Notes under the pieces: model-generated | Told to the model about the DNA's origin: nothing | Databases searched by the model: none | What the model saw: only the letters and a program-made list of their open reading frames with translations | Assembly: GCA_012845835.1 (NCBI GenBank) | Contig: JABAKD010000006.1 | Span: 11,080,945 to 11,144,944, forward strand | DNA from: Undaria pinnatifida | Taxonomy: Eukaryota > Sar > Phaeophyceae > Laminariales > Alariaceae | DNA length: 64,000 nucleotides | Direction of reading: 5' to 3' | Translations under genes and position numbers: made by a program | Shown here: positions 33,647 to 45,994 of the stretch, in pieces | Position numbering within the stretch: the stretch's first letter is position 1 | Layout of the letters: each line of letters opens with the position of its first letter

Positions 33647-36600
33647 ATGCTTGGAGTGGCGCTCGGTTGGGTGCACTTGTCGATTGTCGCGACCGTCCTC
33701 TGCTTGTCGGCGGTCGGACAGTATGTTCTGCTCGCAGTCAACGCCCTCTTTCCCTTCCCTGGTGCGCTGGAAAACTTATATGGACGGTCTCGAGCGTTAC
33801 AAAAGTGAGTCGAACTGGGCAACGTGCGGGGCAAACATGGTACCTGGTACCTGGCATGATATACGCATCCTGGCATAGCTGCTGCTGTCTCAGCACCGAT
33901 GTGTATGAGGCTAGCCGAGGGAGAGATGGAAGGGGAGTCGGAGAGATCGCACGCAACGTTTTGGCTGTTGGATTGCTTTGTTGGATTGTTCTTCCTCTCT
34001 TGCTGGGCGGCCGTTATTTTTGTACTCTACTGGTGTCTAATAGCGGAGGGGGGGATGACATTGTCCGTTTTACCCCCGAAACGACAAAGCCGCTGCTGCT
34101 GTATTGGTGACTGTGAGCTGTGAGATATGTGGTGCAGTGTCGCGGCTGGCGCGAGCTATTGGCAAGCCCTCGTGGCTGCTGAACCCACCGCCCCTAGCAC
34201 AAAGGGTATGGGGGAGGGAGCATGCTCAAATACATGATGCTACGTATGATACCTACGATGACTACGTACTGTACTGCGGTTGCGTTCTGCGCGCAGCGTG
34301 AAGCATTACCCAGTAGCTCTCATGTGATACAGCTTGCAAAGATATGTTTCGGCGAAATCTTCGATCTCATGGCCGTAGGAAATGCATTTTAATTTTCATA
34401 GTATGGTAGGTACCTGGTATCTTGCAGCAGTATGCGCAACGTCGGAGTCGCACAAGCGGCTTTGTAAATGCCGTATGAGAATCGATGAAGCTCCGGTTCC
34501 GCCGCGTTGTTCATATAGAAAAGACGGCGCAGAACATGCAAAAATGAAGATCATACACACGATTTGGGCGTTTTTATAGTACGTGCGAGCCGTTATTACC
34601 GTGGTCCTTGGTGGAGACTCCATCATGTCTGACTCAGCACGGAGACTGGGTGTGTTGTGTTTGTCGATGGGTAGAAATAGCGTTGGGGCCCATGTATAGC
34701 AACCGAAAAAACAGAGATTGCGATATTTTCAGACGTCTGTCAGCAGCGTGAGTGCGCAGCAGTACGAGTAGGATCATGCTGCGCCCGCCCAGTGCGAGAG
34801 AGCCTTTACATTGGTGTATTCGGACACCAACTTTTATCATTGCCAACCACCAGTGGCCGATGCTGTACTCGTCAATTTCCGTCGTCAGTTTTTCCATCTG
34901 AAAGCCTCAAAGGGGTGAAGTTGTAATGTGAAATAACACGCACACTTTGGGTGTTTCTAAAGCATCTGCGGACCTATAACCGCGGACCTGACGGGGTTTC
35001 CACCACATATGCGCGGCGTTCTAACCCAACAACTATTGCGAGGCGCTACAACCGCGAACCTTTCGGGGGTTCATCATATATATGGGGCGTTATGAACGCC
35101 GGAACCGCTTCCCCCCCCCCCTAGGGCTGAGTTGCCTTGATGTAAAGAGCAAACTTGCGTTCTTGTGTAACAGAATGGAGGGCTTTCCATGCACTTTGAG
35201 AAGGATAACAATGGAAGATTCCTCACGTGTTACATAATGGAGGGGTCTCCATCGCTTCTGCGAGGCGTTCGAACAATCGAATCCGCTCTCCCCCCCCTCC
35301 CCAGGTTGTTCCGCGCGAACCTTGGGATGCGCACAGCTGGGATCGAGGGACGGCGGTCGGCGAGGGAGCTCGCTGAAGCAGAAGGTTTTATTGTCGAGGA
35401 CCACCAAGCCGTAACGGCCGACGGTTTCGTCCTGGTGTTGCACCGCATCTTGAGTTCCGATAGAGTGAGTCGGCGACGCGCGCTATATGCGATAGGGATA
35501 GCATCCCCCCCAAAAAAATGTTTCAGACTGGTGTGGCTGTTCACCGGAGGGACCAACTCAATATATGGCGCTGAAATAAGGTTTTGAGTTCTAAAACTAC
35601 GACCATGTAATCATTATTTTACACCATAGGTAATGAGATTTTTCATCGGGCTGCACGTTCGTTTTTGCTCAAAATCAAGTTTGGGGTGAGAAATGGAGCC
35701 CACCACGCTTCCACGTGCCATGCATGGGTCTATATAAGCAATATTTCCTACCTATAAGCCAACGTAAACGTGGTTTGTTTTTGGGCCCAGGTTGGTAAAG
35801 TGTTTTGTTTTTTTGCAAACTTAAGCTGGTTGCCGAAAGGACGGTGCTTCTGTGTGGTCGACATTCAACGTATGCAAGGCACGGTGGTCAACGTTAGGGC
35901 CCATGCTACGGGGTAGGCGTTTGCGCGTTTGAGGCCAAATAAATCACCACCTCGGACAGATCATGATCCAGATCATCTAGATCATCTACAATAGATCCTG
36001 TATCTGCCGTGATGATTATGTTGTGCAGGATCTGTATATAACGAGTATAGACCCAACCCCGGAAACGTTTGCTAGATCGTGAATAAATCACCACCTCGGA
36101 CAGATCATGATCCAGATCATCTAGATCATCTACAATAGATCCTGTATCTGCCGTGATGATTATGTTGTGCAGGATCTGTATATAACGAGTATAGACCCAA
36201 CCCCGGAAACGTTTGCTAGATCGTGCAGATCGTACGGCTCCCACCCGGGAACACGAGCTAGACCACACATATCTTCCCTGAAAGCTCTAGATAACCAAGT
36301 GGGGATATATCATCTGTCCGATGTGTGGAATGATTTTCACTGTCGGAGTTTTCGACTGAGGAGCTACCCGGTATATTTCGACCCGATGCGAGGCCATTAA
36401 ACAACATATTTTGTTAGACGCCTAGCCCATCGGATCTTATGCCGGGCTTAGCTTTACATGATGATTCTATTACAGATATCCATTGTTAAAAATAAGACGA
36501 AGTGAAATACCAAAATGTAGGCTAAACATCTCTTCATAAAATTCATCGAATGTCTCCTATGCGACGACGGTATTCGTGTACGCCTCTGGAAATTTAGACC

Positions 36601-37020
36601 AGGAAACATCATCTTCACGGATGGATACTGAACGACGCACCGAGACCCCCCCCCCCTCCCTGTTGTATAGTTCGTCCCCACTAGTAGTGGATCTCCGTTA
36701 TATCTGTTGCTATATGAGATAACAGCTCATCAAATGAGGAATCCTAGGCAGGTTGGGTGCTATCCCTACGTAGCACGCGTCTGCACCGTTTTATTCCTTC
36801 TGCCTATCCCTCTTCACTGGGTTGCTGCCGCGTGCTCCGCAGGAAGCCTCCAACGGGGGCAAGAAAATTAGAAAGCCCGTGGTGCTACTCATGCACGGCC
36901 TCATGCAAGATTCGGAATCGCTCTTGTGTGGTGGAAGGTGAGGCAAAGGTGGGGGATGGTGGTGATGTTGTTGCTGCTGCTGCTGTTGTTGTTGTTGGTG
37001 GTGGTGGTGGTGGTGGTGTT

Positions 37021-37068
<48 letters not shown>

Positions 37069-40000
37069 GCTGCTGCTGCTGCTGTTGTTGTCGTTGTCGT
37101 TGTTGTTGCTGCTAATGCTGCCGCTGCTGTTTGTACGCCCCCCTGGTCTATCGATCGACCATTCATTAAATGATTACACGCCCCCCCCACCTCCTCCCCT
37201 GCCCCCCGGTTTTCCCTCTGGCCTCCTACCGCCTCTTTCGCGCGCAAACCTCCCCCGTCTTTGCTTTCTCAGGGATCACGCGCTAGGGCTGCGACTGGTG
37301 ACGGCAGGGTTTGACGTCTTCCTCGGAAACGCGAGAGGCAACCGTTACTCTCACAAGGTGATCCCAACTACGCTAGGGGGGGGTGTACTCATTTCTTGCA
37401 TAGCCGTAATCGTACGATCATAAACCGTCGCATGCCTACAATGCTGGGACGGAGCACGTCGGGTCACCACCGACCAGGCAAGACACCGCGTGCACCAAGC
37501 GCGAAGCGCCGCAAGGCGTTCGCCGAGTCGCATGAAGGGCGAGCTGCATCCTACGAAGACCCAATTGTGAGGCGGACCTCCGCACCTTGCGGACTTCTCT
37601 TGTGTATGGATGCCAACTTCGAATCAATTAATTTATTTTTCTGGTGCGGCCATTTCGAGAGGGGAACAGAGGGGAACCCCACCGTCCTGCACCTCACTCA
37701 AAGAGCGCTAGCGTAACAACTACTCGTGTACCTCAATCAAAAGATGCTATATCAGCAGAACAAACAAAAAAGTCCCGTGCCTGACACGAAAACGCGAGGG
37801 ATAACAAAACATGTTCATGGTGGTTCTTGTCACGAAACGCAAAGGCACAAACACAAAGCATGAGTATCGACCCTTAGGTTGATTGAGCTCACAGCTGACG
37901 TATTTGAAAAACAGAAGCTTTTTTCTTGATACATGATGCGATAGGGGTGTGCTCCTTTTTTTGGCGAAAGGGCCCTCGCTTGAGGAGTTCTGTGCATACC
38001 TCATCCAAAACCCAACTATTTGATAAATATTGTGAGCGCAACCCGATGAACCACCGCATGGCGTACAGCAGTAGGTACTATTGTGTACAGATCGAAAAAA
38101 ATATGCGAAACAAGAATGGAGTTCCAACGATTTTGGGTTAAGGAGCTCCGTCGTTCAGATTTTTTTTTTTCCCAACGCTACGGTAGGGGGTCAAGTCTTC
38201 TTGGGGGGGATTGCAGAGGCTCGGGATCAGTGCGTAGAATGATTCTGGACCGAGGCCGCCCTTGGTAAACTTATCCTGTTTACCTTGACCACATCTGGGA
38301 GAGTTGTACATCTTCAAAGAGTAATACATCTGTAAAAAAGCGCCCGGGACGGAGTGTCTCGCAGCTTGGTGAGCGTCGACCCTTAAACTGAAGGAACTCA
38401 CAGCTGACGTATTTGAAACAGTTTTATAGAACGTTTCTGATTGACCGATCTCCTCAACTGATGGTCAACTGATGTCTACACCACCATAAATGGTTTGGCA
38501 AAGTTGTTCATCGTAAGCCGAGGCCACGGGACTGTTCATAGGGTTTCCACTTTTTTTTTTCTTTTACCAAACTCTGTTTTTGGGTGCGACATGAAGCTCA
38601 AGTGAGGAGCCTCACAAAATTAGATTCACCCCGCCTGTTGCATGCGTCAGACCCAAACCCTTGCCACTGGTGTCCCGCCCTTTCGCTCCCGCCCCCTTTT
38701 CCCCGCGCGTACGAAAAACATCGCTACGGTGTGGTAACTATCGCGCCGCTTTGTATGCGTTTCCTAGCACATGCGGCTGTTACCCGTAATCTCTGACGTT
38801 TCGTACTGCACAAAGCACGATCCCACACTATATACAAGTAGTTTTCCCCCAAAGCGGGCATATTTTGCCTCGAAAAATACGTTTATGCAGTACTTCTGGG
38901 GTTAAAAGGTGCACGGCCCGCTCCATCCCCCCACCCCCCGCTGCCACACTTCAAGGTTGGCGTCGGTTGGCGACGACGCTGTAGAACACGCCTCTCTGTA
39001 TGTGACCTACACCACCAGGGTACCGTACTTTTTTTCCCCTCCTTTTTATGTTTTCGCGGTAACCAAGATGGTGGTCGAGTTGGGTCATATTATGTGGAGT
39101 GGAGGACCTTAACTCCGCGCAAGGGGGTTGCTATCACGTAGTGTGCATATGGTAAGGCACCCACGAGGCATTTACATGGTATCCCCAATGCTGTCTGAAG
39201 TGGCCACACCAGAAACAAGTTAATTCACTCGAAGCTGCCATCCCTATCCAAGAAAGTATGCACAAGGTGCAGAAGTCCGCCTCACAATTGGGTCTTAGTA
39301 GGATGCAGCCCACCCTTCATGCGACTCGCCAAACACCTCATGGCGCTTCGTGCTTGGCGCACGCGATATCTGCGTGGTCGTTGAAACCCCGACGTGCTTC
39401 ATCCCGGCCTTGTAGGGGTGCGATGGTCTATCATCTCAAGGCTACGGCTATGCATGAAATGAGTACACCCTCCCGCGGCCACCTAGACCGAACTGTCCCC
39501 GCTATTTTAAATTGGCATATCCCCAAAAATGTACGTGCAATTCTAATGGGATTGACAGATTCGCGCCCCGCGTCCCGCCCCATCCTCCTCCAGCTCCCAC
39601 CACCACGACCATCACCGCGACCACCATCACTATCCTAACCGCCTTATGGCATGAGTAAACTCAGGGGTCATCCTATCGTTCCTTCCCCGCCCACCTAGAT
39701 CTAACGTCTCCCCGCTTGTTTCCTACCCCTCCGTGGCTACTCCCCGTTCTCCTCGCGTGTGCGAACAAAATATGTCTTCGAAACAAACACTGCTTTCGGT
39801 GTGGTGGCAACCCCGGTTCGGGCGTTACATACAGCACATGCGGCTGTCGCCCGTTACCTCCGATGCCTACTGGAACTTCAGCATCGATGAGCTTGCCCGC
39901 TACGACACTCCCGCGATGATCGACCACGTCCTCAAGGCTTCCGGGTAAGCACGCCATTGTTTTTTTTACTGTTTTCTCTTGCGGAAACGTCTCTCCCTCA

Positions 40001-43000
40001 TTCTGGAACGACTGAGTGGTAGTCTTGCCAGTAGACATGGTGCGTGAAGCATGCCCCACCCCCACCCCACGCCTCTCGTTCCCATCTGCCTTGCTATGAA
40101 CTCCGCCACCCATTCAGGGCTACATCGGGTTTTCCATTCCCCCCCCCCCTCCCGTAGAACTCACGTAGAGGGAGAATGTGAAATGTACAAGGACGAACGG
40201 GATGTGTTGGAGGAGGAAATTAGGAACATAGATGAAGTTTGTTACACTAGATGAAATGCAGGATAAAAATCGCTATCTTAGGAAGATAGATGGTGGCCAC
40301 CATAGGCCAAACCGGAAAGGGATACATGAAGCAAAAACAAGATGCAATAGATAGAAAAACATAGGGAGCGCCTAAAATGTTGAAGGTGCGTGTCTCTTAT
40401 TAGGAGTAGGAACGGTGATCCGTCTCGGGAGGGATGCGTGGTCAATCGTCAAATGGCTAAGGCAAGCGACAAATGAGTGCGCGCCTCCAACCCCCTCCCC
40501 CCCTGTTCCCATCTGCTCGACAGTGAGTTCCGCCACTGAGATAGGCAGTCTCAATTGTGCTACATCAGGTTTTCCTATCGAGCCTGCTCAGGCGTCCGCG
40601 GCTTTCTCTAGCGACCCCAGCCTACCATGACCGCCACCCCCGCCGTCCTCATCTGCCCGATTTTGAACTCCGTAACCGTGCAGTGCAGGCAGTCCCATCT
40701 GTGCCATATCGGATTTTCCCAGAGAAGTGTTCAGGCGTTCGCGGATTTTTCGAATAACCCCGGCCTACGATGACCTGCAGGGCTGCGAGAGTCTACGGTC
40801 ATACAACTATGGCCACGCATCATCCGATAATTATCCCCTGTCCCCATCTGCTCGACTATGAACTCCGCCATCCAGGCAGTCCCAGCTGTGCTATATCGGA
40901 TTTTCCCAGGGAACTGCTCAGGCATTCGCTGCTTTTTCGAGTAACCCCGACCTTCTGGAGAAGGTGTGCCTGTTCGTGGCCTTGTCTCCCGCTGCCCGCG
41001 CCAACCATCTATCCAAGAGCCTACTGCTGTCGCTGGTCCAAGCCAACCTCAGGTACGCCGCGAGGTCTCAGATGCAATGCATGATGGGGGTATGAATAGC
41101 ACCTACTTTTTCTTTGGGTACGGCCGCCTTTTGTTTTTTATATCCGCCGCGTTTTGGGATATAACGGCCGCAGTTTTGGATATAACGGCTGAAGTTCCTA
41201 ACGCAGAGTCTGCGCGTTTGAGTAATACGACCCCGCCCGCCCGCCCTCCTCCTAGGCCGCCCTTTTGGATATTTCAATCACCCCCCCCCCCGCCGACAGG
41301 GCTGCGGGTATTGGTATAATGCTCCCCCCCCCCCGCCCCCCTTTTCCTCTGCTGTACTGGTCGTGCCGCGATGACAACGACCGTAGTTTCATCTACCTCC
41401 TGTTCGGCAAGCGGCGCACCGAGCACCGCCGCTGTTTTTTTTTTATTCGCTGCAGCTTTGGGTATAACGACCACCCCCCCCCTCTTTCCCCCTCCTTTCC
41501 TCTGCTGTACCGGTGATGCCGTGATGACAACTCTGCAGTTTCATCTACCTCCTGTTCGGCAAGCGGCGCATGCTACCGGTAGCCCTGGCTTGGCAGCGCA
41601 TGATGAGCCGCGAGTTCTTCGTGACAACCATCGATGTCGCCATGGGCTACCTTTTCACCTGGAAGTCTAACCAGGTTAGAAACCTTGGCTTCAGTGTGTA
41701 GATGAGCTTGGGTTTGGTTGTGTGTGCCAAAAATACTTGGTTTTAGTGTGTGAAAAATAGAACATGCTTTGCGTTTGTTCGAAAAAAACTTGGTTTTCGT
41801 ACTAAAAAAACTTGGTTTTAGTGTGTTAAAAAAGACAATTAACTTGGGCATAGACTGAGCAAGCATCGGGACGGGGAGGGGACAGTGTAGACCTTGCCCC
41901 AGCTTCGACAAAAATGGAATGGCTGAAACGCGATTTAGTTTAAACCCTAAAGCTTACCGCAACCCTGACCGCATGGGAAATTCCTAGGGGTAGGAGTAGG
42001 ATTGCTGTGCAGAACTTGGTTCAGGTTCGAGGAAATGGTTGAAACATATTTTGCTTTGCAAATTGTGTCCCTATAACCCTAGCCCCGATCGCCTGGGAAT
42101 GTTAACCCTAGCCCCGATCGCCTGGTAATTTTAACCCTAGCCCCAACCGCCTTGGAATTTCATCTGAATTTTACCAGAATGAAGATGTATGGGGTAGGGC
42201 TGTAGGTTGGACGCTTGTTACGATATGAGTAGCCCTTTTTGACGAAAATATTTTCTGAACGACAACGGGGCTCCTTAACCAAAAATCGTGGGAATGTGAT
42301 CCTTGTTTTGTGTATTTTCTTTTTCGTATACCTAGAGCATGGGCGTGCATCAAGTTGGACTTTTGTTTTGATCAAAGTAATTTTTTGACTGGGGTTTAGA
42401 GCTCGTGGAGGTAATAAGTAACCTCATAAAGCGAAGGGTGCATCTCTACAGTAACATGTGTCGTTCACGAACTCGAAACCCCAATCCTAACCAAACTTGA
42501 TCCTGGATGATGCGGCTGGCGCCACGTTGGAGATGCAGTGGGCGCCGCGGTCGCCCCGGCCATTCCTCACTCACCTGATGCCTTCTTTGAATCGTGAAAA
42601 ACCCTGTGTGTGCGTCTGTGGAGCAGATGTCTCCTAGCCGAAAGCTGGAGGTTTACCCGCATATCTACAGTTACAGCTCAGGTGAGATGATTGTTGCTGT
42701 TGTCTTTGTGGTTGTTATTGTGGTTGTTGTTGTTGTTGTTTTGTAGTGTTTGTTGGAGCCACATTGCTTTTATGGGAAACGTGGCGATTATGGAAATCAG
42801 GTGCCACAGGCATTCGCCACCAGCGCTCTATTAATGGTAACCCTGTCAAGACCCATACATAGCGACCAAAATAAAGCGGTGGGACGTGAGCCAATGCCAA
42901 AAATATATGCGGGTCAACCTGAGCCAGTGAACGTCAATACCGGTAGATATTATGCTAAAGCGTAACACCTGACACAAGGCACGGTCGTATCCACTGTTTA

Positions 43001-45949
43001 GTGGGAGGGCGCATCAGTACAACACACAACGTGCTACGATAGAGGCAGCCCCCGTAAGGCCCACTATTTTCGTGAATGACGGGTTTTCTTAACCCATCAT
43101 AACCCAAAATCGTCGGAAAATGTCATTCGTGTTTTGCGTTGTTGAGTTTTTTTGCGTATCTGGGGCACGGGTTTGTTAATCGGATTGCACTTTAAGTTTA
43201 CTCAAAATCGTTTTTTTGGTGAGGTATAGAGCTCTTCAACCCCAGAAAAACAAATGCTGTACCTCTTCCGTAGCGCGTGCCTAGAATCGGGCTGCGCTTA
43301 AGTCGGCAGTCTCCTCCGTACATTGCTATTCGGAAACATCCCCTATCTCTGTAGGCTGGGCTGCTTGTGTTGTCGGTGTTGCCATTTGGTTTCGACACGT
43401 GTCCCGCTTGAACACCCAAAGGGGTAAATTGTCGTACACGTGTCTGCTCTTGCTTCTGCTGGTGCCCCTGCTGGTGCTCCTCGTGCTGTTCTTTTGCCGC
43501 CGTTCCTGCTGCTGTTTCTGCTGCTTCTGTTGCTGCTTTCTTCCCGCTGCTTCTTCTGCCGCTTCTGCTGCTGTTTTGCTGCTGCTGCTGCTGCTTTTAC
43601 TGCTGTTTCTGCTCCCGCGTTCGTGCCGCTGCTTCTGCTGCCACTTGTTCTGCTGTTCCCCCCTCTGCCGCTGCTGCTTCTGCTGCTTAAGTGGCTGCAT
43701 CTGCCGCTGTTTCGGTTTCTGTTTCTTTTGGCACCCCTGCCGCTGATTTGGTGCTTGCTTCCTTGCCGTTGCTTCTGCTGCTGCGCGTGCTGCTACTCAT
43801 CCTATGTTTTCCGCCTTTGCCGGTTTTTGTTATGCTGCTGCTTCTGTCTCTGCTGCTACCGCTGTTCCTGCTGCTGCCCCGCTTGGCCCCCTCCAGTCAA
43901 GTGCGTCGTTCACTGGTTCCAGATGATGTGCTCGGGGAAGCTTTGCATGTTTGCGGATGCCCCGGCGTCTCAGTACGTCCCGGTAATCTACGACGTGTCG
44001 AAAGTGTCCTGCCCGGTTGCCATCGTCTACGGCGGCAGTGACTATCTAGGTGAGTCCCCGGGCCCCGGCTTTCCACGCAGGGTAAATTGAAACCCTGCAA
44101 GACAACGATTGTTAGGTAGCGTTACGCCATTACACTGTTTTATTATTGGAAGTACGGCAATACGCCCTCAGTTAGTCGGTGGTTGATGGTGTACTTCTTT
44201 CAGTGCTATCAACGTGCGGAGAAGTTAGATACGTACACCCGCAACATTACCTCCGCCTCTCACGGCGAAAAGGCGGAAGCCTCCAGAGGTAGATTCTGAG
44301 TCGTTGCTTGTGCCGTTTAGGCTACAGCCACCTGTGGTAGCAGAAAGTCTTCGGTTTCTTTTTCGATCTTGTTTTTTTTGGCTTTTTTTTGTTTGTCTTA
44401 CGTGCGGTCCAGGAAGGCTTGAGCCCTAATTCCAGCGGGCACCCACGCTTTGGAACAAAACGAAGAGGGAGACCAATGTTTCATTCCTCACGGTTGTTCC
44501 TTGACGGCGTGCTTTAAGGCGCCGTCATTAGCTTGTTTGTTTTTTGAAGTGATTTTTTGCCCGCTGGGGTTGTCATCTTCTGAAGAGAGCGTCCGCGACT
44601 GGCAATCACGTTCGACGGATGTCGGGAGTTTCGCACTGGGCACTCGCCGTCGCCCTGTTACACAGATTGTGCTCTGCCTGCGCGACACCGAGAAATCTAT
44701 TTCTTCCCCGTAATATTTTGTTTCGCCGGAGCACCGAGATGAATGGTAGCCCCGAAGAAAGATCTTCGCAAGAGCACCGATAACTTTATTAACGAAGAAA
44801 TTTATCCGCCAGCGCACCGAGAATAAATGTATTCCCGAAGAATTTTCTTGGTACGATCACCGAGAACCTAATTCCCGAAGAAGTTTATTCGCACGAGCAT
44901 CGCGAAGAAACCAACTCCCGAAGAAATTGCTCACAAGAGCACCGTGCTCAAGGTGATCCCCGAAGAAATTCTCAGCAAGATTATTTCGTTGATCTCATGC
45001 CCCACTGTCTTTTACGGACCCTCGCAAGGGACCATCGGAGAACTGTTTCACGTACCCCCCCCCCCCCCCCTCCATCTGAGGGTAGAACCCAAATAGGGAA
45101 ATATTGTAGAGTGTACAAGGAGGCATGGAATGCGTTAGAAGAAGAGATGAGGAACAAAGACGGGCGTTTGCACTTTCACGTCTGTTTTGGGGTGGGGGAT
45201 AGAGCTGGTCCTCACGCTAGGAGCCTTCAGAAAAAAAATGGCCCACCTCTACCGCAGCGTGCGTCACGTGCTATAGCAGAAGAGGTAACACTTTAGGGCC
45301 AAACGTTGCCTAAGTGGCCGGCTCTTCAGCGGAGAAAACCGCCCAATATATTTGGAAACCCGTTTGTGTTTCCTAGTCTATCTATTCATTGTGCATTGAG
45401 CCCACGGAATTTTTCATCCAGCGGAGCGAACAACTGTTTCTCTGTTTCGAGTTTTGTGTGAGATTTAGAGGTCCGTAGGTGAGGATTTTCAGAAAAATGC
45501 GAGGTGGACCTAGATCACAGCCTTGATCGATGCACCTGTCGTGACACGCATTCGATTCCCTCGGGGCCCACCAATCGTTTTGCCTCAACCGTGCCTATAT
45601 GTAACCCCCCCCACACACACAGTGGAATTGAAGGCTTTGAAGGCCGCGCTGCCGAACTTGGTCGTGTCCATTGTCCATCCGGGAAGAGAAGTACGAGCAG
45701 CTCTACACCATGTCACATCCCTCTCTCCCCCCCTCCCCTTCCTTCTCCCGACACCGTCAGGCTCAACATTTATTTTCCCCGCCGCCCACCGAACCGTGGC
45801 TGTACTTGTGTTTTCCCCCCCCCCGCGCAGTGGAAGTGGAGGCTTTGAAAGCCACGCTTCCGAACGTGGTGATGTCCATCCGGGAAGAGAAGTATGAACA
45901 CCTCGACACCATGTGGGCGGACACAGCCAAGGACAACGTCTTCCCCAGG
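33647..45949 (+). CDS. Acid lipase / steryl ester hydrolase (AB-hydrolase lipase family), 10 exons
   Basis: Probable acid lipase hydrolysing triacylglycerol or steryl esters. Exons, all GT-AG and phase-consistent: 33647-33804, 35305-35464, 36843-36937, 37273-37357, 39835-39944, 40876-41052, 41539-41674, 42627-42681, 43897-44049, 45831-45949. The start ATG opens a hydrophobic signal or anchor (MLGVALGWVHLSIVATVLCL). Then come the lipase N-domain (AEGFIVEDHQAVTADGF, LHRI), the oxyanion-loop strand VVLLMHGLMQDSE, FDVFLGNARGNRYS, and YWNFSIDELARYDTPAMIDH. The nucleophile elbow is GFSQG, where relatives usually have GHSQG. The Asp is in YGGSDYL and the His in KYEHLD, giving a complete Ser-Asp-His triad. 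Size and order match animal lysosomal acid lipase and yeast Tgl1/Yeh. The C-terminus is uncertain: after 45949 either one short exon follows further on, or read-through adds about 36 codons from a MITE and stops near 46064. Substrate is not readable from sequence. Confidence 0.92.
35938..36225. repeat. 144-bp perfect tandem duplication
   Basis: Copies 35938-36081 and 36082-36225 look identical base for base. They lie in the second lipase intron. Near-identity means the event is recent. Confidence 0.93.
36955..37125. repeat. GTT/GTG/CTG triplet microsatellite
   Basis: Runs of GGT, GTT and GCT triplets in the lipase intron between 36937 and 37273. Confidence 0.95.
37375..37570 (+). repeat. Dispersed repeat GTACTCATTTCTTGCATAGC
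   Basis: Begins 18 bases after the lipase exon 4 donor. Aligns with 640-830 and, on the opposite strand, 39258-39475; a shorter one is at 51335-51440. Marks: ACAATGCTGGGACGGAGCAC and GCATGAAGGG. Confidence 0.8.
39258..39475 (-). repeat. Dispersed repeat, inverted copy
   Basis: Reverse-complement partner of 37375-37570 in the same intron (ACCTCATGGCGCTTCGTGCT, GTAGGGGTGCGATGG, CATGAAATGAGTACACCC). Together they could form a long hairpin in the transcript. Confidence 0.8.
40081..40770 (+). pseudogene. Three partial copies of the lipase Ser (GFSQG) exon
   Basis: Copies at 40081-40140, 40507-40625 and 40648-40770 each hold the end of the upstream intron, the acceptor and the first part of the exon at 40876-41052. 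Shared landmarks are CATCTGC, GAACTCCG, GGCAGTC and TATATCGGATTTTCC. In the second copy GFSQG reads RFSYR. In the third the acceptor is intact and it reads GFSQR, then reaches an in-frame TGA. All lie in the intron. Confidence 0.88.
41341..41425 (+). pseudogene. Partial copy of lipase exon 7 start
   Basis: Repeats the intron end and first 36 or so bases of the exon at 41539, including an AG acceptor and FIYLLFGKRR, then diverges. It lies about 155 bases upstream of the true exon. Confidence 0.88.
42200..42475. mobile_element. MITE, GCGTGCTACGATAGAGGT family, copy
   Basis: CTTGTTACGATATGAGTAGC to GGTGCATCTCTACAGTAACA, with GGGGCTCCTTAACCAAAAAT inside. It lies in a lipase intron. Confidence 0.75.
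43026..43275. mobile_element. MITE, GCGTGCTACGATAGAGGT family, copy
   Basis: ACGTGCTACGATAGAGGCAG to GTACCTCTTCCGTAGCGCGT, with AACCCAAAATCGTCGGAAAA inside. It lies in a lipase intron. Confidence 0.78.
43430..43890. repeat. CTG/TGC-rich tract
   Basis: Imperfect CTGCTG and TTCTGCTGC runs fill the lipase intron up to the acceptor at 43896; open in all plus frames because of composition. Confidence 0.9.
44690..44985. repeat. ~46-bp minisatellite
   Basis: Six or so units containing CCCGAAGAAATTTATTCGCA and GAGCACCGAGAA, in the last lipase intron. Confidence 0.8.
45610..45715 (+). pseudogene. Partial copy of the lipase His exon, His lost
   Basis: Repeats the acceptor and about 85 bases of the exon at 45831. 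It has a 7-base duplication (GTCCATT) that shifts the frame, and the codon for the catalytic His (CAC in KYEHLD) is CAG (Gln) here. No donor is seen at its end. Confidence 0.88.
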
Positions 45950-45994
45950 GTGAGCGATGTTCTACCGCAGCATGCGTCCATAGCCATGATGCTA

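Noticed and set aside
33556-34110. 184-codon plus frame overlapping lipase exon 1
   Set aside because: The alternative frame from ATG 33647 gives a signal/anchor and splices in phase to the lipase; this one has no support.
36926-37423. Poly-Leu/poly-Val 165- and 138-codon frames
   Set aside because: GTT/CTG microsatellite between two lipase exons.
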